NCBI GenBank assembly: GCA_030267965.1 | Contig: BRYA01000211.1 | Span: 1-64,000, forward strand | Reading direction: 5' to 3' | Source: Triparma columacea | Lineage: Eukaryota; Sar; Bolidophyceae; Parmales; Triparmaceae | DNA length: 64,000 nt | In this document: positions 41,287 through 51,100 of the stretch, one piece after another | Numbering within the stretch: the first letter of the stretch is position 1 | Layout: every line of letters begins with the position of its first letter | Position numbers and translations under genes: made by a program | Notes under the pieces: model-generated | The model's input: only the letters and a program-made list of their open reading frames with translations | The model's database searches: none | Told to the model about the DNA's origin: nothing

Positions 41287-44200
41287 TCATCCTTGGCCCC
41301 CAACCTTCACCTCCCCCTCCCCCCCTCTCCCCCTCCCCGTTGATAAGTCCTCATCCCATCCCTCTATCGGTTTCCCGATGCTGTCGATCATAATGTCCCC
41401 CGTTAGCGGGCACTCCCTCGCAACGATCCCGTCGTACCTCCTCTTGAGTTCCTCCAGTCTCTCCTCGTTTGCCGTCTTAGCCCCCTCCACCCCTCCCCCC
41501 AGCCCCAGCCCCCCCAGTCCCCCCCTCCCGTCCTCCTCCTTGACCGCCCTAGATACGTCCTCGATCTCCTTCATGAGAACCTCGAGTTCCTCCCTCTCCC
41601 CCTCCTCCAAAACCTCAATCACGACCCTCCTAAGCTCGCTGTCGTAGACCTTGAACCCCGACGGGAACGCGTAGTAGTGGTCCCCCTTGTCCACCCTTTC
41701 CCCTCCTACCATAATGTCCCTCCCGCTTATGGCGCACCTGAAGTTCCTCTCAACCTCAACCTTCCTCCCCTTAGCCGCCTCGATCTCCTCCCTATAATCG
41801 TCGCACGCCAGGTCGCACTCTGCTATGGAGTCCTTGTAGCTGCTAATCTTCTCGCTGTACACCGTCAGTGCCGCCACGATCTCCCCCTTGAACGTGTCTA
41901 TAGTCGAGAAGTCAGGTAGGAATGGTAGGACGTCCTCTATCGATAGCACGCCCGACCCGCTCTCCCTCAGGACGCTTATAACCCTGTCGACGGGGTCGCC
42001 ACCGTCCCCGTTGTCCGAGGCCGCGTGCGAGGCAATGAGGAGCCAGAGGTCCTTCTGAGATGGCCCTGCAGTGTTCTTGGCGAGGGACCTGGCGAGACCA
42101 GGGTCGACGGCAAGGGCTAGGGAGACGGCGGAACGGAGCATGCCCATGAGGACGTAGAGCTTCACGGCGGAACGGTGGTGGCGTTTGGTCTTGAGGACGC
42201 AACGGAGGGAGAAGGGGAGGTCAAGGGGGGGGGGAGCGCCGGAGGAGGTTATGCTAGTCAAGTAGCGGAAGAGGGGCTGCTCGTCGTCGAGCTCGGCGTA
42301 GAGGGAGAGGAGGTAGTTGTGGATGGCGGTTGATTTGCAACCCAGCTTAACGACGCCTTCGAGGTAGCGGAGAATGGCCTCATCGATGAGGTCCTCAAGG
42401 GAGTGGGGGGTGTCTGCATCCCCCCCGACCTCGTCCTCGTCGTCATCCTCAAGCTCGCGCCTCTCCTCGGCGAGCCGGTGGACGTGGAGGATCGCCGGTA
42501 GGAGCTTCGTCGGATCTAGCCCGTCCTTGTACCGACGGAGGAAGGAAGCCCCCGCCTCTATGGGAGCCCTGGAAAGGAGCTCCGCAGCGTGCCGGTAGTA
42601 AACGTCAGCGAACTTGCTCATTTCAGAGTTCTCGAGGATCCTCACCGCCGCGATCGCGCCCTTGGCGCGGCTCTGCTCGATGTTCTTTATCCCTAGAGCC
42701 GAAGCCACTGCCGAAGCGTAGTCCCCGGAGGCCGCGGCCGCCGCGGCAATCTCGTGGGGGGCCGCGTCGTGGGAGGCGAGGACCTTGAGGGTCGTCGCGG
42801 AGTCCAGGTTCTTAGCGTGGTGGGCGAGGAACTGTCCTATTGCGGCGTCATTATTTTTCGAGGACGCCTCGCGGTCGGCAAGGAGGAGCTCGGTAAGCCA
42901 GGCCCCGAGCATGACGAATTGGACATTGTCGTTGGGCTTTTTGAAGCTTGTTTGGTGTTGTTTGTTTAGCTTCGTAAAAGTTTCCGTCAGGTACGCAATG
43001 AGGGCGGCGTTCGAGGAGGGAGATGTTTGGGTATCGTCGGGGGCGGAGCCCAAGAGGTTGGGCAAACAGAGGCGGAGGGCAGTGGCGGCAAAGGAGGCCA
43101 AGGACTTGGGCGCCTTTGCGAACCATCGCGCGGCGAGGACGTCCCGCTCCTTCGAGAGGTGGTACTCGGCGCGACAAAGGTTCACAACGGAACGCTCTGA
43201 AGGATTTTGACAGAGAGTTACGACATCGTCAAAGGCGTCCTCGTCCGACTTGATTTGCTCTGGCGTGTTGGAAGAAGGCGAAACGACTCCAGAGCCCTCC
43301 AAGATCTTCCTTAACCTGAGCCTCCAAATGTCTCGTTCCTCATAGGGAGACGAAACGGTAAAGAGATTCTCTCCCCGACGAAGCCAAACCGAACCAGGGC
43401 GGCGAGCGTCGCTAATGAGTTCAGGATTTGGGGGGTGCGGGGTGGTCGATGTCGCGTGTAGCTCTGGAATGCGGTCCCTCTGTACTATCTTGTTGGAGAT
43501 CCTAGAAACAAACGTGAGTGTCCCCGTTGATTCGAGCAGCACGAAATGGTACTTGGTAAGGCCGAAGCCAACGGGGGGTGAAAAAATGTTGATATCCTCA
43601 AACATGAGAATCGAAGAGTCCTTGACGCCCCCTGCCTTGGAATTATTCTGCGTTGACAAAGCTGTGTTGCCCCTGTCAATGGTGCCGTAGTAGATTCCGA
43701 ACTCGGACATGAAGGCAAAGTCATCCCCAATGATCTTCATTTGCGTGCCGTCGATACTCCCCGGGAGCTCCACGAATGACGAATGGGCATTTGGTGCGAA
43801 TGCTGCCCCTAAGGCTGTTTGATGCTGAGGTTCTGTGGCAGATGGTTGTGGTGACGAGGAGGAGGAGGAGGAGGAGGAGGGGGGGGGGGACGTCATCGTG
43901 TGAAACCTGGTCCTCCTCCCAATGCCGCTGGTCGTCGCAAGGACGGTGACGTTATCGGTGGAGGTTCTGACGAAGAAGATGGAGTCGACGCGAGCAGGGG
44001 GTGGGGGAGGGTTGAGAGGAGAGGGACGTTGAGCTTGACCTTGATCCTGCTCAGAATCAAATTCCGACTCGTCGTCACCAGTCGACAAGGTGCCCACAAG
44101 CGCTATGTAGTCGTCAGAGGTTGTAGATGAATGGGAGGTGGAGGGACCGCCCGATGGGCCGCCTGTCGCATTGTGTGAAGTGGATGACACTGGAACATTC

Positions 44201-44892
44201 TTGCTGCCCTCCAGTAGGGATGCTTCATAAACCCTACCATACCTCCCCGTCCCCAGCAATATCCTCTTGGCCCCACCCTCCGTGCCGTACTGCGCATCCC
44301 AAGCAACTGACGTGACGCACTGCGGAAAAGTGGTGCCGGAACCTGAAGATGAGGAGGACTTCCTTGTAGATCTCTTTCGAGGAGGTGCAGGGGACATGTT
44401 CAAGTGGCGATCCCACTTGCTCAGCAGAGACGCCGAAGAAATATCAGACGGCGAGGATGTGAAGGCCGATGAGTGCACATAGACGTGCTGAATGCTCTGC
44501 TGGCGAGCAGCATCCGAGGTTTTAGTCCCAGTGGTTAAAACTAAATGGGACCCCGTTGGATCCATAAAGGCGCTAAGAATAGTTGAGCAAGATGATGGTA
44601 GCTGCTTCGTTGAACTCCCAGAATCGGTCACCTTCCATCTGTGCACCCTCACACACCCCCCTCCCCCTTCGCTCTCGGTAAGCAGGCACAATACCCCTCC
44701 CCCACCAGATCGAATCATCTTCCATGATTGTGAACCATTCCCATTATCCTTTTCACTTCTCCCATCGCTCCCTGATCCAGCCGTTAGTACAGAAAATGCC
44801 TTAAAAAGTGAAGATTTTCCTGAAGAGGTCTCTTTCGGAGTGTGTTGGCTGAATTCAGGGAACGTTACTGATTCCGATTGGAACAGCGACAT
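41287..44892 (-). CDS. VPS18: Vacuolar sorting protein VPS18 (HOPS/CORVET core)
   Basis: A single exon of 1201 residues, taking the in-frame ATG at 44892 (MSLFQSESVTFPEF). The N-terminal about 500 residues look like a beta-propeller with Ser/Pro-rich inserts. A helical solenoid follows, with family-typical blocks SRAPIEAGASFLRRY, LLSLYAELDDEQPLFRYL and DDYREEIEAAKGRKVEVERN. The diagnostic Pep3/Vps18 end includes VLPFLPDFSTIDTFKGEIV, CAISGRDIM and HYYAFPSGFKVYDSEL. The C-terminal RING is reduced: CPLTGDIMIDSIGKPI is visible but a full set of Cys/His ligands is not. VPS18 is a shared core of the HOPS and CORVET tethers for endosome-vacuole fusion. At 1201 residues it is somewhat longer than animal forms (about 970). 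Confidence 0.92.
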   Translation of the reverse strand: MSLFQSESVTFPEFSQHTPKETSSGKSSLFKAFSVLTAGSGSDGRSEKDNGNGSQSWKMIRSGGGGVLCLLTESEGGGGCVRVHRWKVTDSGSSTKQLPSSCSTILSAFMDPTGSHLVLTTGTKTSDAARQQSIQHVYVHSSAFTSSPSDISSASLLSKWDRHLNMSPAPPRKRSTRKSSSSSGSGTTFPQCVTSVAWDAQYGTEGGAKRILLGTGRYGRVYEASLLEGSKNVPVSSTSHNATGGPSGGPSTSHSSTTSDDYIALVGTLSTGDDESEFDSEQDQGQAQRPSPLNPPPPPARVDSIFFVRTSTDNVTVLATTSGIGRRTRFHTMTSPPPSSSSSSSSSPQPSATEPQHQTALGAAFAPNAHSSFVELPGSIDGTQMKIIGDDFAFMSEFGIYYGTIDRGNTALSTQNNSKAGGVKDSSILMFEDINIFSPPVGFGLTKYHFVLLESTGTLTFVSRISNKIVQRDRIPELHATSTTPHPPNPELISDARRPGSVWLRRGENLFTVSSPYEERDIWRLRLRKILEGSGVVSPSSNTPEQIKSDEDAFDDVVTLCQNPSERSVVNLCRAEYHLSKERDVLAARWFAKAPKSLASFAATALRLCLPNLLGSAPDDTQTSPSSNAALIAYLTETFTKLNKQHQTSFKKPNDNVQFVMLGAWLTELLLADREASSKNNDAAIGQFLAHHAKNLDSATTLKVLASHDAAPHEIAAAAAASGDYASAVASALGIKNIEQSRAKGAIAAVRILENSEMSKFADVYYRHAAELLSRAPIEAGASFLRRYKDGLDPTKLLPAILHVHRLAEERRELEDDDEDEVGGDADTPHSLEDLIDEAILRYLEGVVKLGCKSTAIHNYLLSLYAELDDEQPLFRYLTSITSSGAPPPLDLPFSLRCVLKTKRHHRSAVKLYVLMGMLRSAVSLALAVDPGLARSLAKNTAGPSQKDLWLLIASHAASDNGDGGDPVDRVISVLRESGSGVLSIEDVLPFLPDFSTIDTFKGEIVAALTVYSEKISSYKDSIAECDLACDDYREEIEAAKGRKVEVERNFRCAISGRDIMVGGERVDKGDHYYAFPSGFKVYDSELRRVVIEVLEEGEREELEVLMKEIEDVSRAVKEEDGRGGLGGLGLGGGVEGAKTANEERLEELKRRYDGIVARECPLTGDIMIDSIGKPIEGWDEDLSTGRGRGGEGEVKVGGQG

Positions 44893-45127
44893 TGTTTTGT
44901 GTTTAGACTTCAGCCTGGTAGTGGTAGGGGGCGGCCACAATGGGTAAGATGAGTTTGAGATTGGGAACTTTAGTCACTCCTGCAATTTTTTTCGGTTTTA
45001 AGGGGCCAGAAACGTGCCATTGACGACAAAGAAATCGCCCTTCCTTCGTTCCGGTCACTCGGCTCCCTCAATTAAGTCGTTTTTTCGGGGTTTCTCCCTC
45101 CACCAGTCCTATATTTTTCTTGAAGGC

Positions 45128-46502
45128 ATGCGGTGCTACACATCACAATCGAAAGGGGGGTCCTCGAGGGAACCTCTGACGGGTACGCTCAATTCAAGCA
45201 CTATATTTTTCAAGTCGCTGTTCGGTGCGGGCGTGCTTTCTCTCCCGCATGCCTTTGCAACTGTTGGTCTCCCCCTTGCTATGACAGTGTATATTTTCAT
45301 ATGCATGTTGTGTTGCGGGACCGTTTGGCTTTTGTTGATGGCGAAGCAGTACGCGGTCGAGCTGGGGGCGAGGGAGCAGTTGACGTTTCAGGACCTAGCT
45401 ACCTTCCTGGTGGGCCCCAAGGCCGGGGCAGTTGTTGCCATGGTCATCTGCCTCTGCGAATTGTGTTTCTGCAGCGGCTTTATAATTGTAACTTTAGACA
45501 ACTTCGGTCAAGCTGAGCCGGGGGTGAGTAGGGAAGTAGCAGTTTTGGTGCTGACACCAATCCTGATAATGTTGGGGCAGATCAAGTGGTTGCCTGAGCT
45601 GTGTATATTTAGGTGAGACGAGCGAAGCGAGTCGCGGGAAAGGTTGTATTTGATGGAACAAAGTGTCTTGTCCGTTGATTATCCACTAATACCCACATCT
45701 CCCTCGCAGTTTTCTAGGGGCTCTTATTTATGGCGTTGGAGTGATAGGGTGCTCCATTTCATACGGCATCCAGAATTGGACTCCTCCCCCCCACTCCTTT
45801 GAGTTCAAATGGGGGGGGCTATCCTCTTTCGTCGGTACTGCAACTTACGCACTCGAAGGTATTTGCTTGGTGCTTCCGGTCGAGAGATCCATGGCAAGGA
45901 AGGAACAAGCTGTCTCCATGTCAGTCTGGTGCCTCCTTCTTTACGGTTTCGTAACCCTGGCGTACTCGTCCGTGGCATATTCTGCAGGACTAGGACGAGC
46001 CGACTGTCCAATAGTCACTGACTGTTTTGACAATGGGTCGGCGGCTTATACACTCAGAATAGGGTTATGTATCGCCCTAATTCTGTCTCATCCCGTCACC
46101 CTGTTCCCGGCTTCCGAGATAATGGAGAATTTGCTCATGTCGTGGAGTGCCAACGAGCGCGCTAGCGGAAAGAGCTCGGAACTCACCACGCTTTTAATGG
46201 TTGAAGAAGAGGAGAAGGATGTTGAGCCAAGGAAGTTCAAATTCGGGAAAGCATTGCGAGTCTTCAACGTGTGCCTTACCCTGGTAGTCGGCTACTTGTT
46301 CAAGGATTTTTCGTCTTTCTCGAATATAATTGGTGCGATCGGGCTAACATTAGTAGGCTTTGTCTTCCCTCCGATCCTCTACCTAAAAGCTACGAAACGC
46401 AATAATGTTACGGTTGGATTAGGGATAAAGGTGACAATATTTGGCTGTTTCTTCTTAGCCGCGTTCAATCTTTTGTTTGTAGGGTTTGAGGCGGTTGTGT
46501 AG
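45128..46502 (+). CDS. Amino acid/auxin permease family transporter (AAAP, SLC36/38-like)
   Basis: Two exons, 45128-45612 and 45710-46502, joined in phase 2 (GTGAGA donor), give 425 residues. The start is the first ATG (MRCYTSQSKGGSS). About eleven membrane segments are visible, beginning with the family signature SSTIFFKSLFGAGVLSLPHA and AFATVGLPLAM. Further segments are AVVAMVICLCELCFCSGFII, LPELCIFSFLGALIYGVGV, and a C-terminal pair FSSFSNIIGAIGLTLVGFVF and VTIFGCFFLAAFNLLFVGF. Family members are proton- or sodium-coupled amino acid transporters of the plasma membrane or vacuole; substrate and membrane are not determined. It is divergent from VPS18 with 235 bases between start codons. Confidence 0.88.
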
Positions 46503-46876
46503 ATGGGGGTGAGAGGAAGGGGGATGAAAGAAAGATGGGGGGGAATATTTAACCGCTATTTTTTACCACAGCAAAACATTAAGCAATTCCAGTTCAAACC
46601 CAGAAGGAAAAATTTACTACAGGGGAGGGCATTGAGTGCGAGGATTGCGATTAGCGTGAGAATGAACAACTTCATATTTCTCTGAAGAAACTTTGTCAGA
46701 GGCAGGAGGAACAGAGGCACAGATTTTGGGGTTGGTGATGGCAGTTTTGGTTGGACTCCAATATTAGCACCTACACGACACTTCTGCCTAAGTGGAGTAG
46801 CCTCAAGGTTTTTTTGATCACTTTCACATCGTAATTTGCCGCTATAAACTTACACTTGGTGTAGGTTCGCTCAAAA
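46503..46876. other. Intergenic region, no gene seen
   Basis: About 370 bases between the AAAP transporter stop and the ankyrin-MYND start, both on the plus strand. It is expected to hold the transporter 3' end and the next promoter. Confidence 0.4.
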
Positions 46877-48037
46877 ATGGAATCACGATCAGAGGTACAA
46901 TCGTCACACAATTCATCAGAGACCACAAATGTGCCAGTATCTAGTTGTGACGATTTGACAGACGGTCAGGAGTTGTGCTTGAAGTGGGCTGATGACCAAG
47001 ACTGGGATCTCATCAAGGGGTATGCCAAGGAACATGGTCCTGAGGGTTTGTTAGGAGTTTATACAGTGCTTGTTGATGAGAAATGGAAGACAGCTTCAGT
47101 CCTCACTAGAGCCTCTCATTACCAAAACGTTGAGATTGTCAAGCTTACCTTAGAGGCCGGCTTCAACAACAAGGAAGCCATGTACACTGCCGCATGTGCA
47201 TCAATGAAGAATAGTGACAATTCAACAATCTTGAGATTGCTCTTAGAACATGGACTTGACCCTAATATTGACCCACGATTCGAAGTAGAAAGGTTGGTGG
47301 GTCGTAACCCTAACCCTGCCAACCTTTTGGTGCTTGCTGCTACTGTGGGACACATTGATCACGCCATAGCACTTCTCGATCATGGAGCAAATGTGAACAA
47401 GACAGTGGTTGACGATAATGGAGTTGTTGCTTCACCACTTACTTTTACTGTCAATTATGGAGCGCACGACTTATGCAGGCTGTTTCTCACGTACGGTGCT
47501 ATTCCAACCACCAACGACGTGGAAAATGTGTTGAATATATGCCTCTTTGCGTGCACAGGAGAAAACCCTAGGCTTAGTAGAGATGTCGCAATAAAGATGT
47601 TCACAACATTCCTCCATCTCGGAAAGCCCGATTCCGACGTAGTTCGAGACAAATTCAATTCTTTCCATCCTTCCCAACGAGATCCTACGATCGCCAACAT
47701 CACGAAACATTACCTTCAAGGCCGTCCCTTCTGTTGCTTTGTTTGCGAGGCTCTAACTGCCAAGTCCCGCGACAAGCTCCTAATGTGTCCCTGTCGCAAC
47801 GTCGCCTACTGCTCGAGGGAGTGCCAGCTCAAGCACTGGAAGGAGCACAAGGTGCAGTGCACGGGACCGCTGAACGAAAGGGGGGAGAGTGAGGCAATGG
47901 TCAAGAAAAGATCCAAGACAGGGAAGGGATCGGCGGCGGGAGCAACGGTGGTGGGAGTAGCGGAAGGAGCAGTTGCGACGGAGAAGAATGGCAACAAGGG
48001 GAAGAAGGGCAAGAATGGTAGGGGTAAGAAGAAGTGA
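46877..48037 (+). CDS. Ankyrin-repeat protein with MYND zinc finger
   Basis: A single exon of 386 residues from ATG (MESRSEVQSSHNSSETT). Ankyrin-like repeats span about 75-260: SHYQNVEIVKLTLEAGFNN, NSTILRLLLEHGLDPN and GHIDHAIALLDHGANVN. The MYND finger is at about 285-330: CFVCEALTAKSRDKLLMC, CRNVAYCSRECQLKHW, EHKVQC, with all seven Cys plus His ligands. The tail is Lys/Gly-rich (KGKKGKNGRGKKK). MYND fingers bind proline-rich peptides in known proteins, often as protein-protein adaptors. Ankyrin-MYND genes are multi-copy in many stramenopiles. It is more AT-rich in codon use than its neighbours up to about 47690, then becomes GC-richer. Confidence 0.92.
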   Translation: MESRSEVQSSHNSSETTNVPVSSCDDLTDGQELCLKWADDQDWDLIKGYAKEHGPEGLLGVYTVLVDEKWKTASVLTRASHYQNVEIVKLTLEAGFNNKEAMYTAACASMKNSDNSTILRLLLEHGLDPNIDPRFEVERLVGRNPNPANLLVLAATVGHIDHAIALLDHGANVNKTVVDDNGVVASPLTFTVNYGAHDLCRLFLTYGAIPTTNDVENVLNICLFACTGENPRLSRDVAIKMFTTFLHLGKPDSDVVRDKFNSFHPSQRDPTIANITKHYLQGRPFCCFVCEALTAKSRDKLLMCPCRNVAYCSRECQLKHWKEHKVQCTGPLNERGESEAMVKKRSKTGKGSAAGATVVGVAEGAVATEKNGNKGKKGKNGRGKKK

Positions 48038-48193
48038 ATGAAACTCATTTTTTTCTTTTTCAGACTGGTTTTATTATTGAGCATTATTGGCAATAATCCT
48101 CCGCGTATAGAGTACAACGAACCTCGACCAAATCATCCCCCCCAACCACCCATTCCCTAATCCCCCCTTCCCTTCCCGTCTTCATCCCAAACC

Positions 48194-51100
48194 TCAACCC
48201 TGAACCTTGTTACTGTCCCTTGCAGCATCAGCATTGGACATGCATGAACGACTGACACTCTCAAACACTCGTTCGATCTCTGCAGCGCACCTAGTGAAAG
48301 GATAGCTCCAGAAGTTATAACGTGGGTTCTTAATCAGTTCGATGAATGTAATCAGCAAACCCCAGGGATGGGGACGGTGAACGATTAACCTCTGCGATGT
48401 ATGATGATGATTAGAGAATGGGTTAGGACGTGAAGAATATCTACGGTTGGGAACTCGCTGCTTCGCTCTTCGTTCCGTCTCACCTCGAGAAGCACGCGCG
48501 TGATCTGCTCCTTCACTGCGTCGTTACTGAACTCGGCAAAAAGGAATAGCAACACGCAAGACCAATAGTGGGTATGACTGTTAGGGAAACGCAACTGGTT
48601 CGCAATGCAGTTGATGACGGCGTAGCGGTTGCGGTCGTCGAAACTCATCAACTTCGTGATGATATCCATCTCGGGAGTATGCATGTTCGGCGTGGCGCCG
48701 TTGGAGAGGTTTTCGAGAGCCGATTGCCCGAGATGCACGATGAGGGCATTGGTGATTATCGGGTTGATGTCTCCGCTGCGATTGAGAAGTCTCGATGGGA
48801 GCTTGTTCAAGAACTCTACGTTCATGTACGAGGGATTCTTGAGATAATTGTCAAGATCCACCCTCAGCGGCCCTAAAACGCCTGCAATGTTTGAGAGGAT
48901 CCTCGGAGCCTGCTGGATCTCGGGGAGCTGATCTATCTTCAAGCCCGGGGTGAAGGGGTCGTGGAGCGTCATGCTGCGGGGGAATGCGCTAAGGAAGATA
49001 TTGCGTAGCTGGATGCAGTTGTTGGGGATGAGAGAGACGAAGGAAGTGTGGTACTCTGCGAGGAATTCTGGGAAATCGTGGAGTAGCACGAGCAAAACTC
49101 TCAAAACCCCCTTGTACAGCTCGCGGATCGAGCTATCCAACTCGCCCTTCTGCAAGTACGGGTGGAGGAACGTGAACAGGTCGATTAGTAGCTGGTGCGC
49201 GAGACCGAATCCCTTCTGGCCCTTTGCGAGGAGAAGGTTAGGGAGGAACATCCTGTGCGAGACAAGTTCGAGCCACGCGAACGAAAAACTTGGCAAGACA
49301 CATGGCTGAACGACATGAAGAGCGGAACCAAAGACCCCAAGGATCTGGAGACTGATGGAATCGAGTTGAGGGTCAGGGAGGTTCAGGTCCTGAATCAGGT
49401 TCAAAAGAAGCCGGAACCAGGGTCGCTGGTCGAACTTCTGTCCAGATGTCTTTGCGCTCTCAGACGCAGACATGAGGCAACGGACAGTAATCCCAAGTAC
49501 CTTATTAAGCAGGTTGATCCTTTGCGCGGCAACCTTCTCCATCCCTCCGCCAGAGTTCATGTACTTGAACAACAGGGCGACGAGCTTCGCGTATGCATCC
49601 ACGACATTGTAGTGGAGGACAGAAGCTCCGGTCCCGCTTTCGGGAGGCGTAGCACTTTTGAGAACAGCCTCAATTACAAGTTCGGTCGAGACACGGAAAA
49701 AACGCTCAGAGTTCTCTTCACTCTTCCCTACACCGTGTTGTTGAAGAAGCTGCAAGTACTGAGCGTAGGCCTTCTCGTTTCCAGGACTTTCGTTGTACAC
49801 CCTGATCCAGTAGTCCAGTAGATGCGTCACGCTCTGTCTCGTCTGCGGTGGGTCGTTGCGGGCGGCCAATGCAAGCGCTTCGGCGGCCTTGGCTGCGACG
49901 TCGCTAACTCCAAGTCCCTCACTTCCGTCGACAACGGCAGGGGACGCCGGTGCGGGGGGGGGCTGTGCAGCCTTGGCACTGTCCGCAACGGTCTCGTTCT
50001 TAGTGCCCCTCAATTCGTCCAAGAGCTTGTTCACGCTCTTCTTGTAGTTGGTCTGCTTCGACGCCATTTTGGTGAACGCGTCGATGATGGAGGGGATTTC
50101 ACTAGGGCTCGTTATCCTCTCGTGAACTGCGGTCCTCGCGAAATGTAACGCGAACTCAACCCAAACTCCGTTCCTCCCACCTTCGATGCTCCTCGCAATG
50201 AAGGCGTCGAGCTCGGAGATAATGACCAACTTGGACCTAACAAGCAAAAGCAAGACGGTCCTGTGGAGCTTCCTTTCCTCCTCAGAATTCATGGGGGCAT
50301 AGGTGACCCAAGTCGTAACGTCCTTCGACAAGCTGCTGCAGCCCTCAGCAAGGGCCTCAAGGATGGCTATGAGGCTCTCCAACCTCAAAGGCTCAGCCAA
50401 ACTCAGCTCGTACTGCTGCTTGAAAATTTGTTGTGCAAAGCTCAAGCAGACGTCGTCGCTGGTTGCGATTGCGACCTTCTTAATCTCGGCGACAATATTC
50501 CTAACTTCATGCTGTTCAGGAAGCATGCTGTACGTGACCTCCCCACTACTGGCTCCGGCGGCTGCCAGCAGTGAACTAACACTCATGGACAGCTTCTGGG
50601 TTTGCACGTTAAAGGTCTTCATGCTGTCGGTAGATGAGGCTGCTGAGCCCTCCACGTTGGACCCGGCGACAACAGGCTGCCTTGGCACGCGAACAAAGGC
50701 CTCGTAAACCATGAGCTGTTGAGGCTGGAGTCCTCCTGGTTTCGGCCTCAGAGGCTCAGGGAGCGCATTCGGGTACCTGCCGTTGGCAAAGATAGACATG
50801 TCGTAGAAGGGCTGTCCTGTTTGTTCCCGGTGTTTCCTCCTCGTATTTAGTGGTACGCTGAGGGCTTCGTCAATGTCCCTGAGGGCCTTCTCCGTGGCGG
50901 CCTTCTCGATCAACATGCACCCGAGCTCCAAGTTGTCGGTGCTGCAAACCTGAACGACCTGCTCGATCATCTGCTCGCCATCGGCACCAAGCTTAATGCC
51001 CGCAGAGCTGATAGCAGCATTGAGCAGGTTGCGCAAGTTGGTGGCAACGCTGCCGCGCAACGGCTCCTTGCACGTAACCAAGGCCAAGGAACCAGCGAGG

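Noticed and set aside
47300..47320. Telomere-like CCCTAACCCT inside the ankyrin-MYND gene
   Set aside because: Only about two hexamers, and they encode part of the protein in frame (RNPNP), so it is not an interstitial telomere.
48385..48420. End of CNOT1 at the in-frame stop at 48385
   Set aside because: Reading through gives [11 protein letters not shown], which is unlike the family; splicing at the GTGAGA donor restores the conserved [13 protein letters not shown] end.
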